Assembly (NCBI RefSeq): GCF_007474605.1
Contig: NZ_VHKL01000012.1
Location: 21,037 to 85,036 of the forward strand
Direction: 5' to 3'
Source of the DNA: Rhodoligotrophos appendicifer
Lineage (GTDB): Bacteria > Pseudomonadota > Alphaproteobacteria > Rhizobiales > Im1
DNA length: 64,000 bases
Notes under the pieces: model-generated
What the model was told of the DNA's origin: nothing
What the model saw: the letters and a program-made list of their open reading frames with translations, nothing else
Databases searched by the model: none
Shown: piece after piece, positions 44,129 to 52,709 of the stretch
Layout: the number at the start of each line of letters is the position of its first letter
Numbering within the stretch: the stretch's first letter is position 1
Program-made: the position numbers and the translations under genes

Positions 44129-46050
44129 GCCTGCTCGTCCTGCATCTTCAGCATATCATGGGCCTGGCGCAGGATCGCAAGGACGTCGCCCCCTTCATGG
44201 GCGAAGCAATCGACACCGGCCTGCCTCCAGGCTGCAGCCTGCGCGCTCTCCCGGCCCGCGATCGCCACCCATTTCGCCCCCGCCTGCTTCAGCGCCCGCG
44301 CCGTCGGTTCAGCGAGCCTCTCATAGACCTGATCCGTCGAGCACAGGATCGCGATCTCGGCACCACTCTCGGCAAAGCCTTCCGCCGCCTCCTCCGCCGA
44401 CCCGTAGCCTGGGCCGGACTTCGCTTCGAGACCGCCGGCCTCGAACAGGTTGCGCACCCAGGTCGCGCGCGTGTTGAACTCCGCCAGCCGCCCCAGAGTG
44501 GCAAGGAAGATCGCCGGCCGCGCCCCGCTCTCAGCCAGCCTCCGGTCGCTCGCTTCCCGCAACGCCTCGAAATCCTCAGCCAGAGGCCGCGGCTTCAGGG
44601 CGCCCTCGCCCCGCGCCTGCAGCGTCGGCAGGGGCCCGGCCGTCCGCGCCGGCGCCTCATCGAGCTTGGGAAACCCGGAGACGCCGGTCACCAGCCGCTT
44701 GCGCTTGGCATAGTCTTTCGCCCGCGCATCGGCAGCTTCGGTGATCCGCTGGCGCAAGCTCCCCGTCCGCAGCGCGGCCTCCATGCCGCCCTCGCGCTCG
44801 ATCTCCTGGAACGCCGCCCAGCCCGCCTCCGCCAGCCCCTCCGTCAGGCTTTCCACGCTCCACGCCCCGCCTGCCGGATCGGCGACCCGGCCCAAGCCGC
44901 TTTCCTCCTGCAGCATCAGCTGCGTATTGCGAGCGATCCGCGTCGCGAAGTCATCCGGCAGCCCGAGCTGGGCCGTGAACGGCGTGACGATGATGAGCTC
45001 GGCTCCGCCCACGGCCGCCGCGAAGCTCGCCGCCGTCCCCCGCAGCATGTTCACCCAGGGGTCGCGCGCCGTCATCATCCGCGCCGCGGTCTCGACCGTC
45101 ATCCGCATGGCCACCGGATCGATTCCGCAGGCCTGCGTCACCCGCGCCCACAGCCGTCGCGCCGCCCTGAGCTTGGCGATGCTGGTGAGCACATCCGCAT
45201 CCGCCGTCAAGGTGAACCGGATCAGCCGTGCCGCCGTCGCGACATCGAAGCCCTGTTTTTCCAGGGCCCGCAGAGAGGCGACGCCGGTGGCGAGGGCTGC
45301 CGCCAGCTCCTGCGCCTCGGTCGCACCGGCCCCGTGAATGCCGCGCGTATCCGCAACCAGGGCCTGCACATCGCCACACTCGAGCGCGTGGTGGCAGAGA
45401 TCCACCGCCTGGCGCACGGTCGCATCCATCCCCGGGCCCGCCCCGTCCCGGGCCAGGATTCCGAGCGGGTCGATGCCCAGCGAGCCGCTGCGCTCGGCCT
45501 TTGCGATTTCCCGCCGCTCCCACAGCGCGACCAGCATCTGTGCTGCCTCGACGCCGCGCATGCCCGCCTCCAGATGCACCGGCACCGCCTCCAGGAAGAC
45601 CTCGGCCAGGGCCTCATCCAAATCATCGACGGTGCCGATCTCGATCCCTGCGTGCCCGGGTCCCTCGGCGATCTTCAGGCAGACGGCGCTGACCCCGCTG
45701 GCCAGGCCGGTCCGCAGTCCGGCATTGGCGCGGGCCGGCGCGGCCTCGAGGATCGTCTGTCCGACCCGCCAGCCCGGCGCCTCGGGAGCGTGCGCCTCGG
45801 GAGCGTGCGCCTCGGGCGCCTGCGCCGCTGGCGCCTGCGCCGCCGCACCCCGGGTGAAGGGGGCAAGACCGGGCCATTCCGGCGCAACCGTGATCCAGTC
45901 CCCGCCGAGCGGATCGATCTCGATCCCGTCATCGGTGCGGCTGACCAGCCGCTTCTTGTAATCGGCCCCTTTCAGCGTGGCATCCACCCGCTTCAGCCAA
46001 TCCTCGCGGGTGGGCAGGGGGAAGCCGTCTTGGCCAAAGGAACTCGTCAT
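44125..46050 (-). CDS. mutA: Methylmalonyl-CoA mutase small (non-catalytic) subunit
   Basis: The partner of the catalytic subunit in alpha-beta mutases. The 641-residue protein repeats the overall fold but lacks the DxHxxG cobalamin motif; its C-terminal domain reads [13 protein letters not shown] in the equivalent zone. Family segments include [17 protein letters not shown] and [20 protein letters not shown] 46050 ([13 protein letters not shown]) is used, with AGGACG upstream; an earlier start at 46077 lacks a site. Residues about 69-91 are a low-complexity Ala/Pro/His/Glu linker made of 5-residue repeats. Confidence 0.92.
   Translation of the reverse strand: MTSSFGQDGFPLPTREDWLKRVDATLKGADYKKRLVSRTDDGIEIDPLGGDWITVAPEWPGLAPFTRGAAAQAPAAQAPEAHAPEAHAPEAPGWRVGQTILEAAPARANAGLRTGLASGVSAVCLKIAEGPGHAGIEIGTVDDLDEALAEVFLEAVPVHLEAGMRGVEAAQMLVALWERREIAKAERSGSLGIDPLGILARDGAGPGMDATVRQAVDLCHHALECGDVQALVADTRGIHGAGATEAQELAAALATGVASLRALEKQGFDVATAARLIRFTLTADADVLTSIAKLRAARRLWARVTQACGIDPVAMRMTVETAARMMTARDPWVNMLRGTAASFAAAVGGAELIIVTPFTAQLGLPDDFATRIARNTQLMLQEESGLGRVADPAGGAWSVESLTEGLAEAGWAAFQEIEREGGMEAALRTGSLRQRITEAADARAKDYAKRKRLVTGVSGFPKLDEAPARTAGPLPTLQARGEGALKPRPLAEDFEALREASDRRLAESGARPAIFLATLGRLAEFNTRATWVRNLFEAGGLEAKSGPGYGSAEEAAEGFAESGAEIAILCSTDQVYERLAEPTARALKQAGAKWVAIAGRESAQAAAWRQAGVDCFAHEGGDVLAILRQAHDMLKMQDEQA
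45780..45846 (-). repeat. 15-bp tandem repeat in the mutase small-subunit gene
   Basis: CCTCGGGAGCGTGCG is repeated twice exactly and twice more in altered form (CCTCGGGCGCCTGCG, CCGCTGGCGCCTGCG), encoding repeats of EAHAP and AAQAP on the minus strand. The period is a multiple of three, so copy change keeps the frame. Confidence 0.85.
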
Positions 46051-46145
46051 GCGCGGGGGCGTCCTAGCAATGGGCATCAGTTGACGTCTGCGTTATACCC
46101 CCCGCTCCCCGCCGCGCAAGCCCCCGCACGCCCCTCCCCACACTC

Positions 46146-46516
46146 GGGTCATCCCGGCCGAAGCGCAGCGCAGATCCGGGACCCCCATGCGGCTCGGGGA
46201 CCCCCTGCCCCCCGGGATCCCGGGTCAAGCCCGGGATGACCCAACAACTCCACCGTCATCCCAGCCCTTCAGTGAACCGTCATCCTCGGGGCTTCTCCTC
46301 TCCCGTCATCCTCGGGCTCGACCCGAGGATCCAGGAGCCACACGGCACACCCTTTCCCCCGCAACCCTGGATCCTCGGGTCAAGCCCGAGGATGACGAAG
46401 TGCAAGCGGCAGCCACCCGCACCCAGGCAGCCCCACTCCCGGGTCATCCCGGACGGAGCGCAGCGCAGATCCGGGACCCCATGCGGCTCGGGCACCCCCA
46501 CCGCCCGGGATGACCC
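46146..46516. repeat. Composite palindromic block (A, partial C, C, spacer, A)
   Basis: An A with an expanded centre (46148-46240), the linker CCAACAACTCCACC, partial C heads (46273-46304), a complete C (46305-46396), the spacer GAAGTGCAAGCGGCAG and an A lacking one hairpin arm (46443-46514). It fills the 46051-46538 gap. The same C-spacer-A series is at 25.7 and 49.35 kb. Confidence 0.88.
46305..46396. repeat. Family C element, 92 bp, copy 2
   Basis: Same length and structure as the element at 25705-25796, with single-base differences in the arm (GGGCTCGACCC) and the centre (CGGCACACCC). Confidence 0.92.
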
Positions 46517-46538
46517 CCAGATAAAAGGACCCCCCGCC

Positions 46539-46946
46539 TCAATAAGTCATCATCACCGGCAGCAGCTTGGCCTGTTCGATCCACTTCGCCACCCGCTTCT
46601 CGCCCGGCGCCTCGCGCACCAGCCGGCGTTCGGCGTTCACCTGCATCAGGGCTGCCGTGAGCCTGACGGCGTTGCGATGGCGCAGCTCGCGGACGGTATC
46701 GACGCCGGTGGCGCGCAGCAATTCCGCATAATCGTCGCCGACGCCGCGGATCCGCATCAGGTCGGCCATGTTGGTCCAGCGCAGGATGGCGGTCTCCGGC
46801 AGTCCTGTCTCCCCGGCGAGCAATCGTCGGCCGCGGCGATCCCCCGCCCGCTTGAGCAGGGCGTCGAGACTGCGGATCCCGGCCTGCTTCAGCTTGTCGA
46901 CGACCTCGTCATCGATCCCTTCGATGCTGGTGATAGAGCATGCCAT
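46539..46946 (-). CDS. DUF4332 domain-containing protein
   Basis: A 135-residue protein with tandem helix-hairpin-helix-like segments: VVDKLKQAGIRSLDALLKRA in the first half, and MRIRGVGDDYAELLRATGVDTVREL in the second (quoted in part as RIRGVGDDYAELLRATGV). This is the DUF4332 pattern; such HhH repeats usually bind nucleic acids without sequence specificity. Function unknown. The ATG at 46946 has GGAG five bases upstream. It is followed by a repeat block at its 3' end. Confidence 0.82.
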   Translation of the reverse strand: MACSITSIEGIDDEVVDKLKQAGIRSLDALLKRAGDRRGRRLLAGETGLPETAILRWTNMADLMRIRGVGDDYAELLRATGVDTVRELRHRNAVRLTAALMQVNAERRLVREAPGEKRVAKWIEQAKLLPVMMTY

Positions 46947-47031
46947 CTCCAGCCACCCCTCGAGTTTTGCCCCGAAGGATTAAAGACCGCAATCGCTCCC
47001 GCGTAAATCCCTCTCGCGAATCGAACCCTGG

Positions 47032-47415
47032 TCAGACATAGGCGGACAGGCCGGGGATCGACTTGGCCACGTCCTTCACCAGCGGTTCGCCGCAGCATTC
47101 CTTGGCATAGGCGAGCACCTCCTGGCCGAGGACCTGGCTCTGCTCCATGCTGAGGCCGGCGGCTTTGAGTTTCGCCATGGCCGCCATGGGCCCCGCCAGG
47201 GCGGCGAAGGCCCCGAACAGGCCGCCGCCGCCTCCGCTGCCGCCGCCATGGGCGTCAGCCAGTGCGTCCGCGCCCGGCAGCAGGGCGAACATGTCCTTCA
47301 CCTTGGCCTTGTCGCCATTCTGCCGCACCAGCCCCAGCACGATGCCGACGGCCTTTTCTGCGGTCGCCGGATCGAGATCCAGCTTTTGGACGATCCGCTC
47401 GATCAACTCCTGCAT
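47032..47415 (-). CDS. Hypothetical protein (DUF2267/DUF2780-like)
   Basis: A 127-residue protein. The N-terminal half (MQELIERIVQKLDLDPATAE, then VGIVLGLVRQNGD and MFALLPGADALAD) looks like the four-helix DUF2267/DUF2780 type; a glycine-rich linker (GGGSGGGGGLFGAF) then leads to a helical C-terminus (LGQEVLAYAKECCGEPLVKD). Function unknown. ATG 47415 has AAGGGG upstream; a GTG at 47418 is one codon earlier. It diverges from the HerA-like gene across 170 bases. Confidence 0.7.
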   Translation of the reverse strand: MQELIERIVQKLDLDPATAEKAVGIVLGLVRQNGDKAKVKDMFALLPGADALADAHGGGSGGGGGLFGAFAALAGPMAAMAKLKAAGLSMEQSQVLGQEVLAYAKECCGEPLVKDVAKSIPGLSAYV

Positions 47416-47587
47416 CACTCATCCCCTTCGACGCGTTCAAATCTTCCCTTAGCACGGACGCCACAGCCCGCCGAAACCATAAAAGGCCGCGGCCGATCCC
47501 ATGATCGCGCCGTTGCGGCGTCGCGGCTTTTGTAGCACCCTCGCGGGCGATGCGGCGTCGGGGCCGCCAGGCTCGGGAGCAGCGGAC

Positions 47588-49114
47588 ATGGCGGTTGAGG
47601 ACAGGGTTTTCCTGGGCAAGAGCGTGAAGCCCGAGGATCTTTGGCTGAAATTCGCGAATCGCCATGGGTTGATCACCGGCGCCACCGGCACCGGCAAGAC
47701 GGTCACCCTGCAGATCCTGGCGGAAGGGTTTTCCTCGGCCGGCGTTCCCGTCTTCGCCGCCGACGTGAAGGGCGACCTGTCGGGGATCGCCGAGCCGGGC
47801 AGTCCGAAGGATTTCCTCCTCGAGCGCGCCAAGGCGGTCGATCTCGAGGATTATGGCTTCGAGGCCTTTCCCACCATCTTCTGGGACCTCTATGGCGAGC
47901 AGGGCCATCCGATCCGCGCCACCATCTCCGAAATGGGCCCGGTGCTGCTGGCCCGCCTCATGAACCTCACCGAGGCCCAGGAGGGGGCCCTGAACATCGC
48001 CTTCCGCATCGCCGACGAGGAAGGCCTGGCCTTGCTCGACCTCAAGGACCTGCGGGCCATGCTGTCCGATCTCGCCGGCCGCGCGGGCGAGCTCAGGACC
48101 GATTACGGCAATCTCACCCCCGCCTCCATCGGCGCTATTCAGCGCCGCCTGCTGGTCCTGGAGGAGCAGGGCGGCTCGAAATTCTTCGGCGAGCCGGCGC
48201 TGGCCATCGCCGATCTCATGCGCACCACCCGCGACGGCCGCGGCTATGTGAACATCCTCGCCGCCGACAAGCTCATGCAGGCCCCCGGCCTCTATGCGAC
48301 CTTCCTCCTCTGGCTCATGTCGGAGCTCTTCGAGGAGCTGCCCGAGGTCGGCAATCCCGACAAGCCGAAGCTGGTCTTCTTCTTCGACGAGGCCCATCTC
48401 CTCTTCGACGAGGCGCCCCCGGCGCTGCTGCAGAAGATCGAGCAGGTCGTCCGCCTCATCCGCTCGAAAGGCGTGGGCATCTATTTCGTCACCCAGAATC
48501 CCTTGGACGTGCCCGACACCGTCCTCGCCCAGCTCGGCAACCGCGTCCAGCACGCTTTGCGCGCCTTCACCCCGCGCGAGCAGAAGGCGATCAAGGCGGC
48601 CGCAACCACCTTCCGCCAGAACCCGGCCTTCGACACCGAGGCGGCCATCATGCAGCTCGGCACTGGCGAGGCTTTGGTCTCGGTGCTCGAGGACAAGGGC
48701 AATCCGTCCATGGTCCAGCGCACTCTGATCCGCCCACCCGCCTCGAGGCTTGGGCCGGTGACGCCCGAAGAGCGGAAGGCCATGATCCAGAAGAGCCCGG
48801 TCCTCGGCCTTTACGACGAGACGGTCGATCCGGAATCCGCTTACGAGATCCTGACCAAGCGCGCCAAGGAGAAGGCCGACGCGGCCGCAGCAGCCGCCGC
48901 CGAAGCCGCCGCCGCCAAGGAACAGGCCGCCGCGGCCAAGGTCCAGGCCGCCGAGGCCAAGGCCCAGGCTCAGGCTGATCGTGCCAGCGCCCGCCCCACC
49001 ACCACCGAGCGCATCATCAGGACCGTCGCCGTCACCGTCGGCTCCCAGGTCGGCCGCGCTCTCGTCCGCGGCATCCTCGGCAGCCTCATGGGCGGCAGCA
49101 GCCGCAAGCGCTGA
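47588..49114 (+). CDS. HerA-like ATPase (DUF853/YjgR family)
   Basis: A 508-residue P-loop ATPase of the HerA/FtsK superfamily (DUF853, YjgR type). Walker A is [20 protein letters not shown] near residue 30, followed by [13 protein letters not shown]; Walker B is [18 protein letters not shown]. The sensor segment [20 protein letters not shown] and the arginine region [15 protein letters not shown] are conserved. Cellular role is not settled; a hexameric DNA translocase is suggested by homology. The C-terminal ~80 residues are an Ala/Lys/Gln-rich helical tail plus a basic end. ATG 47588 is selected by similarity ([13 protein letters not shown]). Confidence 0.92.
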   Translation: MAVEDRVFLGKSVKPEDLWLKFANRHGLITGATGTGKTVTLQILAEGFSSAGVPVFAADVKGDLSGIAEPGSPKDFLLERAKAVDLEDYGFEAFPTIFWDLYGEQGHPIRATISEMGPVLLARLMNLTEAQEGALNIAFRIADEEGLALLDLKDLRAMLSDLAGRAGELRTDYGNLTPASIGAIQRRLLVLEEQGGSKFFGEPALAIADLMRTTRDGRGYVNILAADKLMQAPGLYATFLLWLMSELFEELPEVGNPDKPKLVFFFDEAHLLFDEAPPALLQKIEQVVRLIRSKGVGIYFVTQNPLDVPDTVLAQLGNRVQHALRAFTPREQKAIKAAATTFRQNPAFDTEAAIMQLGTGEALVSVLEDKGNPSMVQRTLIRPPASRLGPVTPEERKAMIQKSPVLGLYDETVDPESAYEILTKRAKEKADAAAAAAAEAAAAKEQAAAAKVQAAEAKAQAQADRASARPTTTERIIRTVAVTVGSQVGRALVRGILGSLMGGSSRKR

Positions 49115-49136
49115 TCGAACCCCGCCAGCCCACCAC

Positions 49137-49744
49137 CCCCGTCATCCCGGCCAAGCGCAGCGCCGAGCCGGGACCGCCAAGGCCTCCACGCCCCGTCATC
49201 CCGGACGGAGCGCAGCGCAGATCCGGGACCCCATGCGGCTCGGGTGCCCCATGCGGCTCGGGGATCCCGGGTCAAGCCCGGGACGACCCAACAACTCCCC
49301 CGACATCCTCAGGCTTCACTTAAACCGTCATCCTCGGGCTTCTCCTCTCCCGTCATCCTCGGGCTTGACCCGAGGATCCAGGGGCCACACGACCCGCCCT
49401 TTCCCCCGCAACCCTGGATCCTCGGGTCAAGCCCGAGGATGACGAAGTGCAAGCGGCAGACACCCCCACACCAGGCACCACACTCCGGGTCATCCCGGCC
49501 AAGCGCAGCGCCGAGCCGGGACCGCCAAGGCCTCCACGCCCCGTCATCCCGGACGGAGCGCAGCGCAGATCCGGGACCCCATGCGGCTCGGGGATCCCGG
49601 GTCAAGCCCGGGATGACAGCCAGAGGAGAAGCCCCCCACACCCGGGGTCATCCCGGCCAAGCGCAGCGTAGAGCCGGGACCGCCAAGAGCAAGAACCCCT
49701 CATCCTGAGGAGCAGCCGCTAGGCTGCGTCTCGAAGGACGCCCC
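49137..49744. repeat. Large composite palindromic repeat block
   Basis: In order: A head (49141) with linker GCCAAGGCCTCC and an A (49195-49287) containing an 18-bp internal duplication; partial C heads (49326-49351); complete C (49352-49443); spacer GAAGTGCAAGCGGCAG; A head (49489) with the same linker and a complete A (49543-49617); an A head (49647); and a B (about 49698-49740). It fills the gap between the convergent HerA-like and D-2-hydroxyacid dehydrogenase genes. No gene is seen in it. Confidence 0.88.
49352..49443. repeat. Family C element, 92 bp, copy 3
   Basis: The same 31-30-31 structure as the other copies, with small differences in the centre (GGGGCCACACGACCCGCC). Confidence 0.92.
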
Positions 49745-51127
49745 CTACCCGACCACCTTCCCCGGATTGAGCACGCCCTTAGGGTCCAGCGCCGCCTTCA
49801 GCCCGTCCATCACGGCGATCTCCGCTGCACTGCGCGACGCCCCGAGCCAGGCCCGCTTGCTCACGCCGATCCCATGCTCCGCCGACACAGCACCGCCCCG
49901 CTCCGCCACCAGCCCATAGACCAGCGCCTCCAGCTGTGGCTTCAGCCCGGCCTCCGGCAGACCGATTCCCAGATGCAGATTGCCGTCGCCCAGATGGCCG
50001 AAGATGTGCAGCCCCAGATGCCCCGGCATCTCCGCCCCGAGCCTGGCCTCCAGCGCCTTTGCGAAGCCCTCCATGTCGCCCACCGAAAGCGAGACGTCGA
50101 AATCCCCCATGATCGGAAACGCCGCCATCTCGGCCTCGAAATCTTCCCGGATGCGCCAGAATTCGGCGCGCTCGCGTCCCGATTGGGCAATGGCCGCATC
50201 GACCGCGCCCGCCTGGAGTGCCCCCGCCTCCAGCGCCGCCGCGACCAGCCCTTCGAACCGCTCCGCATCGGAGGCTGAATCGAAGCCTTCCGCCTCGCAC
50301 AGCACGTAATAGGCAAGCCCCCGCGCCACCGGCGCCCGCATGCCTCCGGCTCCGGTATTCAGGTCGTAGAACCCGCCCCACAGGATTTCGAAGGACGACA
50401 GCGTCCCCGCCAGCTCCCGCGACAGGCGCTGCAGCAGCGTCGGGATGCCGGCGAAATCGTCAAACCCCAGAAACGCCGTCTGCACCGAGCTCGGCTGCGG
50501 CACCAGCCGCAGCACGGCGCGGGTGATGACCCCGAGCGTGCCTTCCGAGCCGATGAACAGCTGCTTCAGGTCGTAGCCCGTATTGTCCTTGGCATAGGGC
50601 GTCAGATGCGAGAGCACCGTGCCGTCCGCCAGCACCACCTCGAGCCCCAGCACCTGGGCGCGCGCCGATCCATAGCGCATCACCTGCAGGCCGCCGGCAT
50701 TCATGGCGAGCGCCCCGCCGATGGTGGCGCTGCCGCGGGCCCCGAAATCCAGCCCGAAGCGCAGCCCCCGCGCCTGCGCCGCCTCCTGCACCCGCTGCAC
50801 CACGGCTCCCGCCTCGACCGTCACGAGGCTCGCGGCCTCGTCCACGGGCCCGATGGCGGCCATCCGCTCCAGCGACAGGAGGATCTGGTCGGCCTCGGCC
50901 CGTGTCCCGCGCACCAGGTTCGTCCGCCCGCCTTCCGGCACCACCGCCTGGCCGGCCCCATGGCAGAGCGCCAGGACCGCCGCCACCTCCGCCACAGACC
51001 CTGGCCGCACGAGACCCAAGGCGCGGGTCGGCTCCTTCGTCCAGTAATCGATCGCCCGCCCCGCCAGCTGGGCTCGCCCGAGCACATGGGAAGCCCCGAT
51101 GCATCGGGCGATCTCGTCCAGGATCAT
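49745..51127 (-). CDS. FAD-binding D-2-hydroxyacid dehydrogenase (GlcD/D-2-hydroxyglutarate dehydrogenase type)
   Basis: A 460-residue flavoprotein of the VAO/FAD-linked oxidase family. The PCMH FAD-binding domain covers residues ~35-215 with VVPEGGRTNLVRGT, LDFGARGSATIGGALAMNAGG and FIGSEGTLGVITRAVLRL. The C-terminal cap has LHIFGHLGDGNLHLGIG (metal/substrate His) and VSAEHGIGVSKRAWLG. D-2-hydroxyglutarate and D-lactate dehydrogenases share this layout; the substrate is not determined. ATG 51127 has GGAGGG upstream; the longer frame to 51346 runs through repeats. It is last in a minus-strand catabolic series; composite repeats lie on each side. Confidence 0.9.
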   Translation of the reverse strand: MILDEIARCIGASHVLGRAQLAGRAIDYWTKEPTRALGLVRPGSVAEVAAVLALCHGAGQAVVPEGGRTNLVRGTRAEADQILLSLERMAAIGPVDEAASLVTVEAGAVVQRVQEAAQARGLRFGLDFGARGSATIGGALAMNAGGLQVMRYGSARAQVLGLEVVLADGTVLSHLTPYAKDNTGYDLKQLFIGSEGTLGVITRAVLRLVPQPSSVQTAFLGFDDFAGIPTLLQRLSRELAGTLSSFEILWGGFYDLNTGAGGMRAPVARGLAYYVLCEAEGFDSASDAERFEGLVAAALEAGALQAGAVDAAIAQSGRERAEFWRIREDFEAEMAAFPIMGDFDVSLSVGDMEGFAKALEARLGAEMPGHLGLHIFGHLGDGNLHLGIGLPEAGLKPQLEALVYGLVAERGGAVSAEHGIGVSKRAWLGASRSAAEIAVMDGLKAALDPKGVLNPGKVVG

Positions 51128-51152
51128 CGCACCCTCCCCGTCCCCCCACACT

Positions 51153-51437
51153 TCCGTCATCCCGGCCAAGCGCAGCGCGAGCCGGGACCGCCAAGGCCTC
51201 CGTGCCCCGTCATCCCGGCCGAAGCGCAGCGCAGAGCCGGGACCCCATGCGGCTCGGGGATCCCGGGTCAAGCCCGGGATGACAGCCAGAAGAAAAACCC
51301 CCACCCCGTCATCCCGGCCAAGCGCAGCGCGAGCCGGGACCGCCAAGGCCTCCGTCCCCCGTCATCCCGGCCGGAGCGCAGCGCAGAGCCGGGACCCCAT
51401 GCGGCTCGGGGATCCCGGGTCAAGCCCGGGATGACCT
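51153..51437. repeat. Tandemly duplicated composite of family A
   Basis: A 152-bp unit (A head at 51156, linker GCCAAGGCCTCCG, complete A 51209-51283, spacer CAGCCAGAAGAAAAACCCC) is followed by a second copy (A head 51308, linker, complete A 51361-51435). The same head-linker-A composite occurs at 49141 and 49489. It fills the gap between the FAD dehydrogenase and the amidinotransferase genes. Confidence 0.9.
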
Positions 51438-51492
51438 GAACCATTGGAGGAAGCGCAGGAACCCCCGCCAGACGGCCGTCACAGCGCGTTTT

Positions 51493-52428
51493 TCAGCCGG
51501 GAACGCGCTTGAGGGCTTGCGCCATGCAATGGATCCCCCCGCCGGTCTTGGAGATCTCGCTCATGTCGATCTCCGCGACCTCGAAGCCGCGCGCCTTCAA
51601 ATTGTCGATCAGGAACCGCGAATGCTTGGGCGCGATCACCCGGTCGCGGCCGAGCGACATGACGTTGCAACCCAGCGTGACGGTATCCTTGTACGGCACC
51701 GGGATGATCTCGATCTTCTTGTCCCTGAGCCAGGAGACCACATGGTCCGGCGTCGTCTCCAGGCAGACGGCGGCCAGCTTGTGGGCGATCATGACGACCA
51801 TGAGGTCGATATGGACGAAGAAGGGGTCGAAATAGACGATCTTCGTCTCCCAGCCCTCCTTGTCGAACCAGCTCGCGACCTGGAGCGCGCCTTCTTCCGT
51901 GGTGCGTTCGCCGCCGCAGCCGATGAGGACGCAGCCATCCTCGATGACGTCGAAATCGCCGCCTTCGAACAATCCCGCCGTCACCATGTCGTAGATCGGA
52001 ATGCCCAGCGCCTGGTAGGACCGGATGGCGGCGAAATTCTCGCCCCGGCGCCACCAGTTGCACATATTGGTGATCACGGCGCCATAGGGCGTCATGAAGC
52101 TCGAATCCCGCGAATAGACCTGCATCGGCAGCTCCGGCGCGAGGTCGAGATAATGCGCATTCACCCCGAAATGGGTGTAGGCCGCGACCAGCTCCTTGTG
52201 CTGCTCCTTGGCCACCGGAATGTTGCAGGGCGCCTCGCGCAGATATTTCCGCGACAGCGAGCTCGTCGACAGATGCTTGAGATTGTCCGGCGTGCACAGG
52301 AGTACGTCGGTGAGCACATCATACTCATTCGTGCACCCCCACGAATTCAGCGCCGCCGTCCCGCCCGTGCTCTGTCGCCGCTGCAGGTTGAACACATCCG
52401 CCGGCGCGATCTTCGAGATCTCGTTCAT
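51493..52428 (-). CDS. Amidinotransferase/arginine deiminase superfamily (DDAH-like) enzyme
   Basis: A 311-residue guanidino-group-modifying enzyme (penta-beta/alpha propeller fold). Motifs: YSRDSSFMTPYGAVITN (substrate-binding Asp), LFEGGDFDVIEDG, FVHIDLMVVMI (catalytic His) and SKTGGGIHCMAQ at the C-terminus with the catalytic Cys. These match the amidinotransferase/dimethylarginine dimethylaminohydrolase group, which hydrolyses or transfers an amidino group. ATG 52428 has GGAGGAGA upstream. It lies between a carbamoylase-type amidase and a D-2-hydroxyacid dehydrogenase and follows an ABC importer, suggesting use of an imported guanidino compound; the exact compound is unknown. Confidence 0.87.
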   Translation of the reverse strand: MNEISKIAPADVFNLQRRQSTGGTAALNSWGCTNEYDVLTDVLLCTPDNLKHLSTSSLSRKYLREAPCNIPVAKEQHKELVAAYTHFGVNAHYLDLAPELPMQVYSRDSSFMTPYGAVITNMCNWWRRGENFAAIRSYQALGIPIYDMVTAGLFEGGDFDVIEDGCVLIGCGGERTTEEGALQVASWFDKEGWETKIVYFDPFFVHIDLMVVMIAHKLAAVCLETTPDHVVSWLRDKKIEIIPVPYKDTVTLGCNVMSLGRDRVIAPKHSRFLIDNLKARGFEVAEIDMSEISKTGGGIHCMAQALKRVPG

Positions 52429-52439
52429 TGCCAGTCTCC

Positions 52440-52686
52440 TCCAACCGTAACCCCTCTCCCCTTGCGGAAGAGAAACGGTCTGCCGAAGCTGCGCCCCCTC
52501 ACCCGTCATCCCGGCCAAGCGCAGCGCAGAGCCGGGACCCCATGCCGCCAGGGATCCCGGGTCAAGCCCGGGATGACCCAACAACTCAAACCGTCATCCT
52601 CGGGCTTGACCCGAGGATCCAGGGGCCACACGGCCCGCCCTTTCCCCCGCAACCCTCGATCCTCGGGTCGAGCCCGAGGATGACGA
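52440..52686. repeat. Family A and C elements between operon genes
   Basis: A complete A (52505-52577, 73 bp), the linker CCAACAACTCAAAC and a C (52593-52684) lie between the carbamoylase and amidinotransferase genes. Just upstream of the A is CCGTAACCCCTCTCCCC, part of a different, short GC-rich motif. Confidence 0.87.
52593..52684. repeat. Family C element, 92 bp, copy 4
   Basis: Same 31-30-31 structure with two base changes in the right arm (CCTCGATCCTCGGGTCGAGCC), so one arm no longer pairs perfectly at those positions. Confidence 0.9.
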
Positions 52687-52709
52687 ATGGCGAGCAGCCA
52701 CCACCACCC

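Noticed and set aside
42479..46239. Long plus-strand frames opposite the mutase subunits.
   Set aside because: They are shadows of the sense mutase genes, without motifs of their own.
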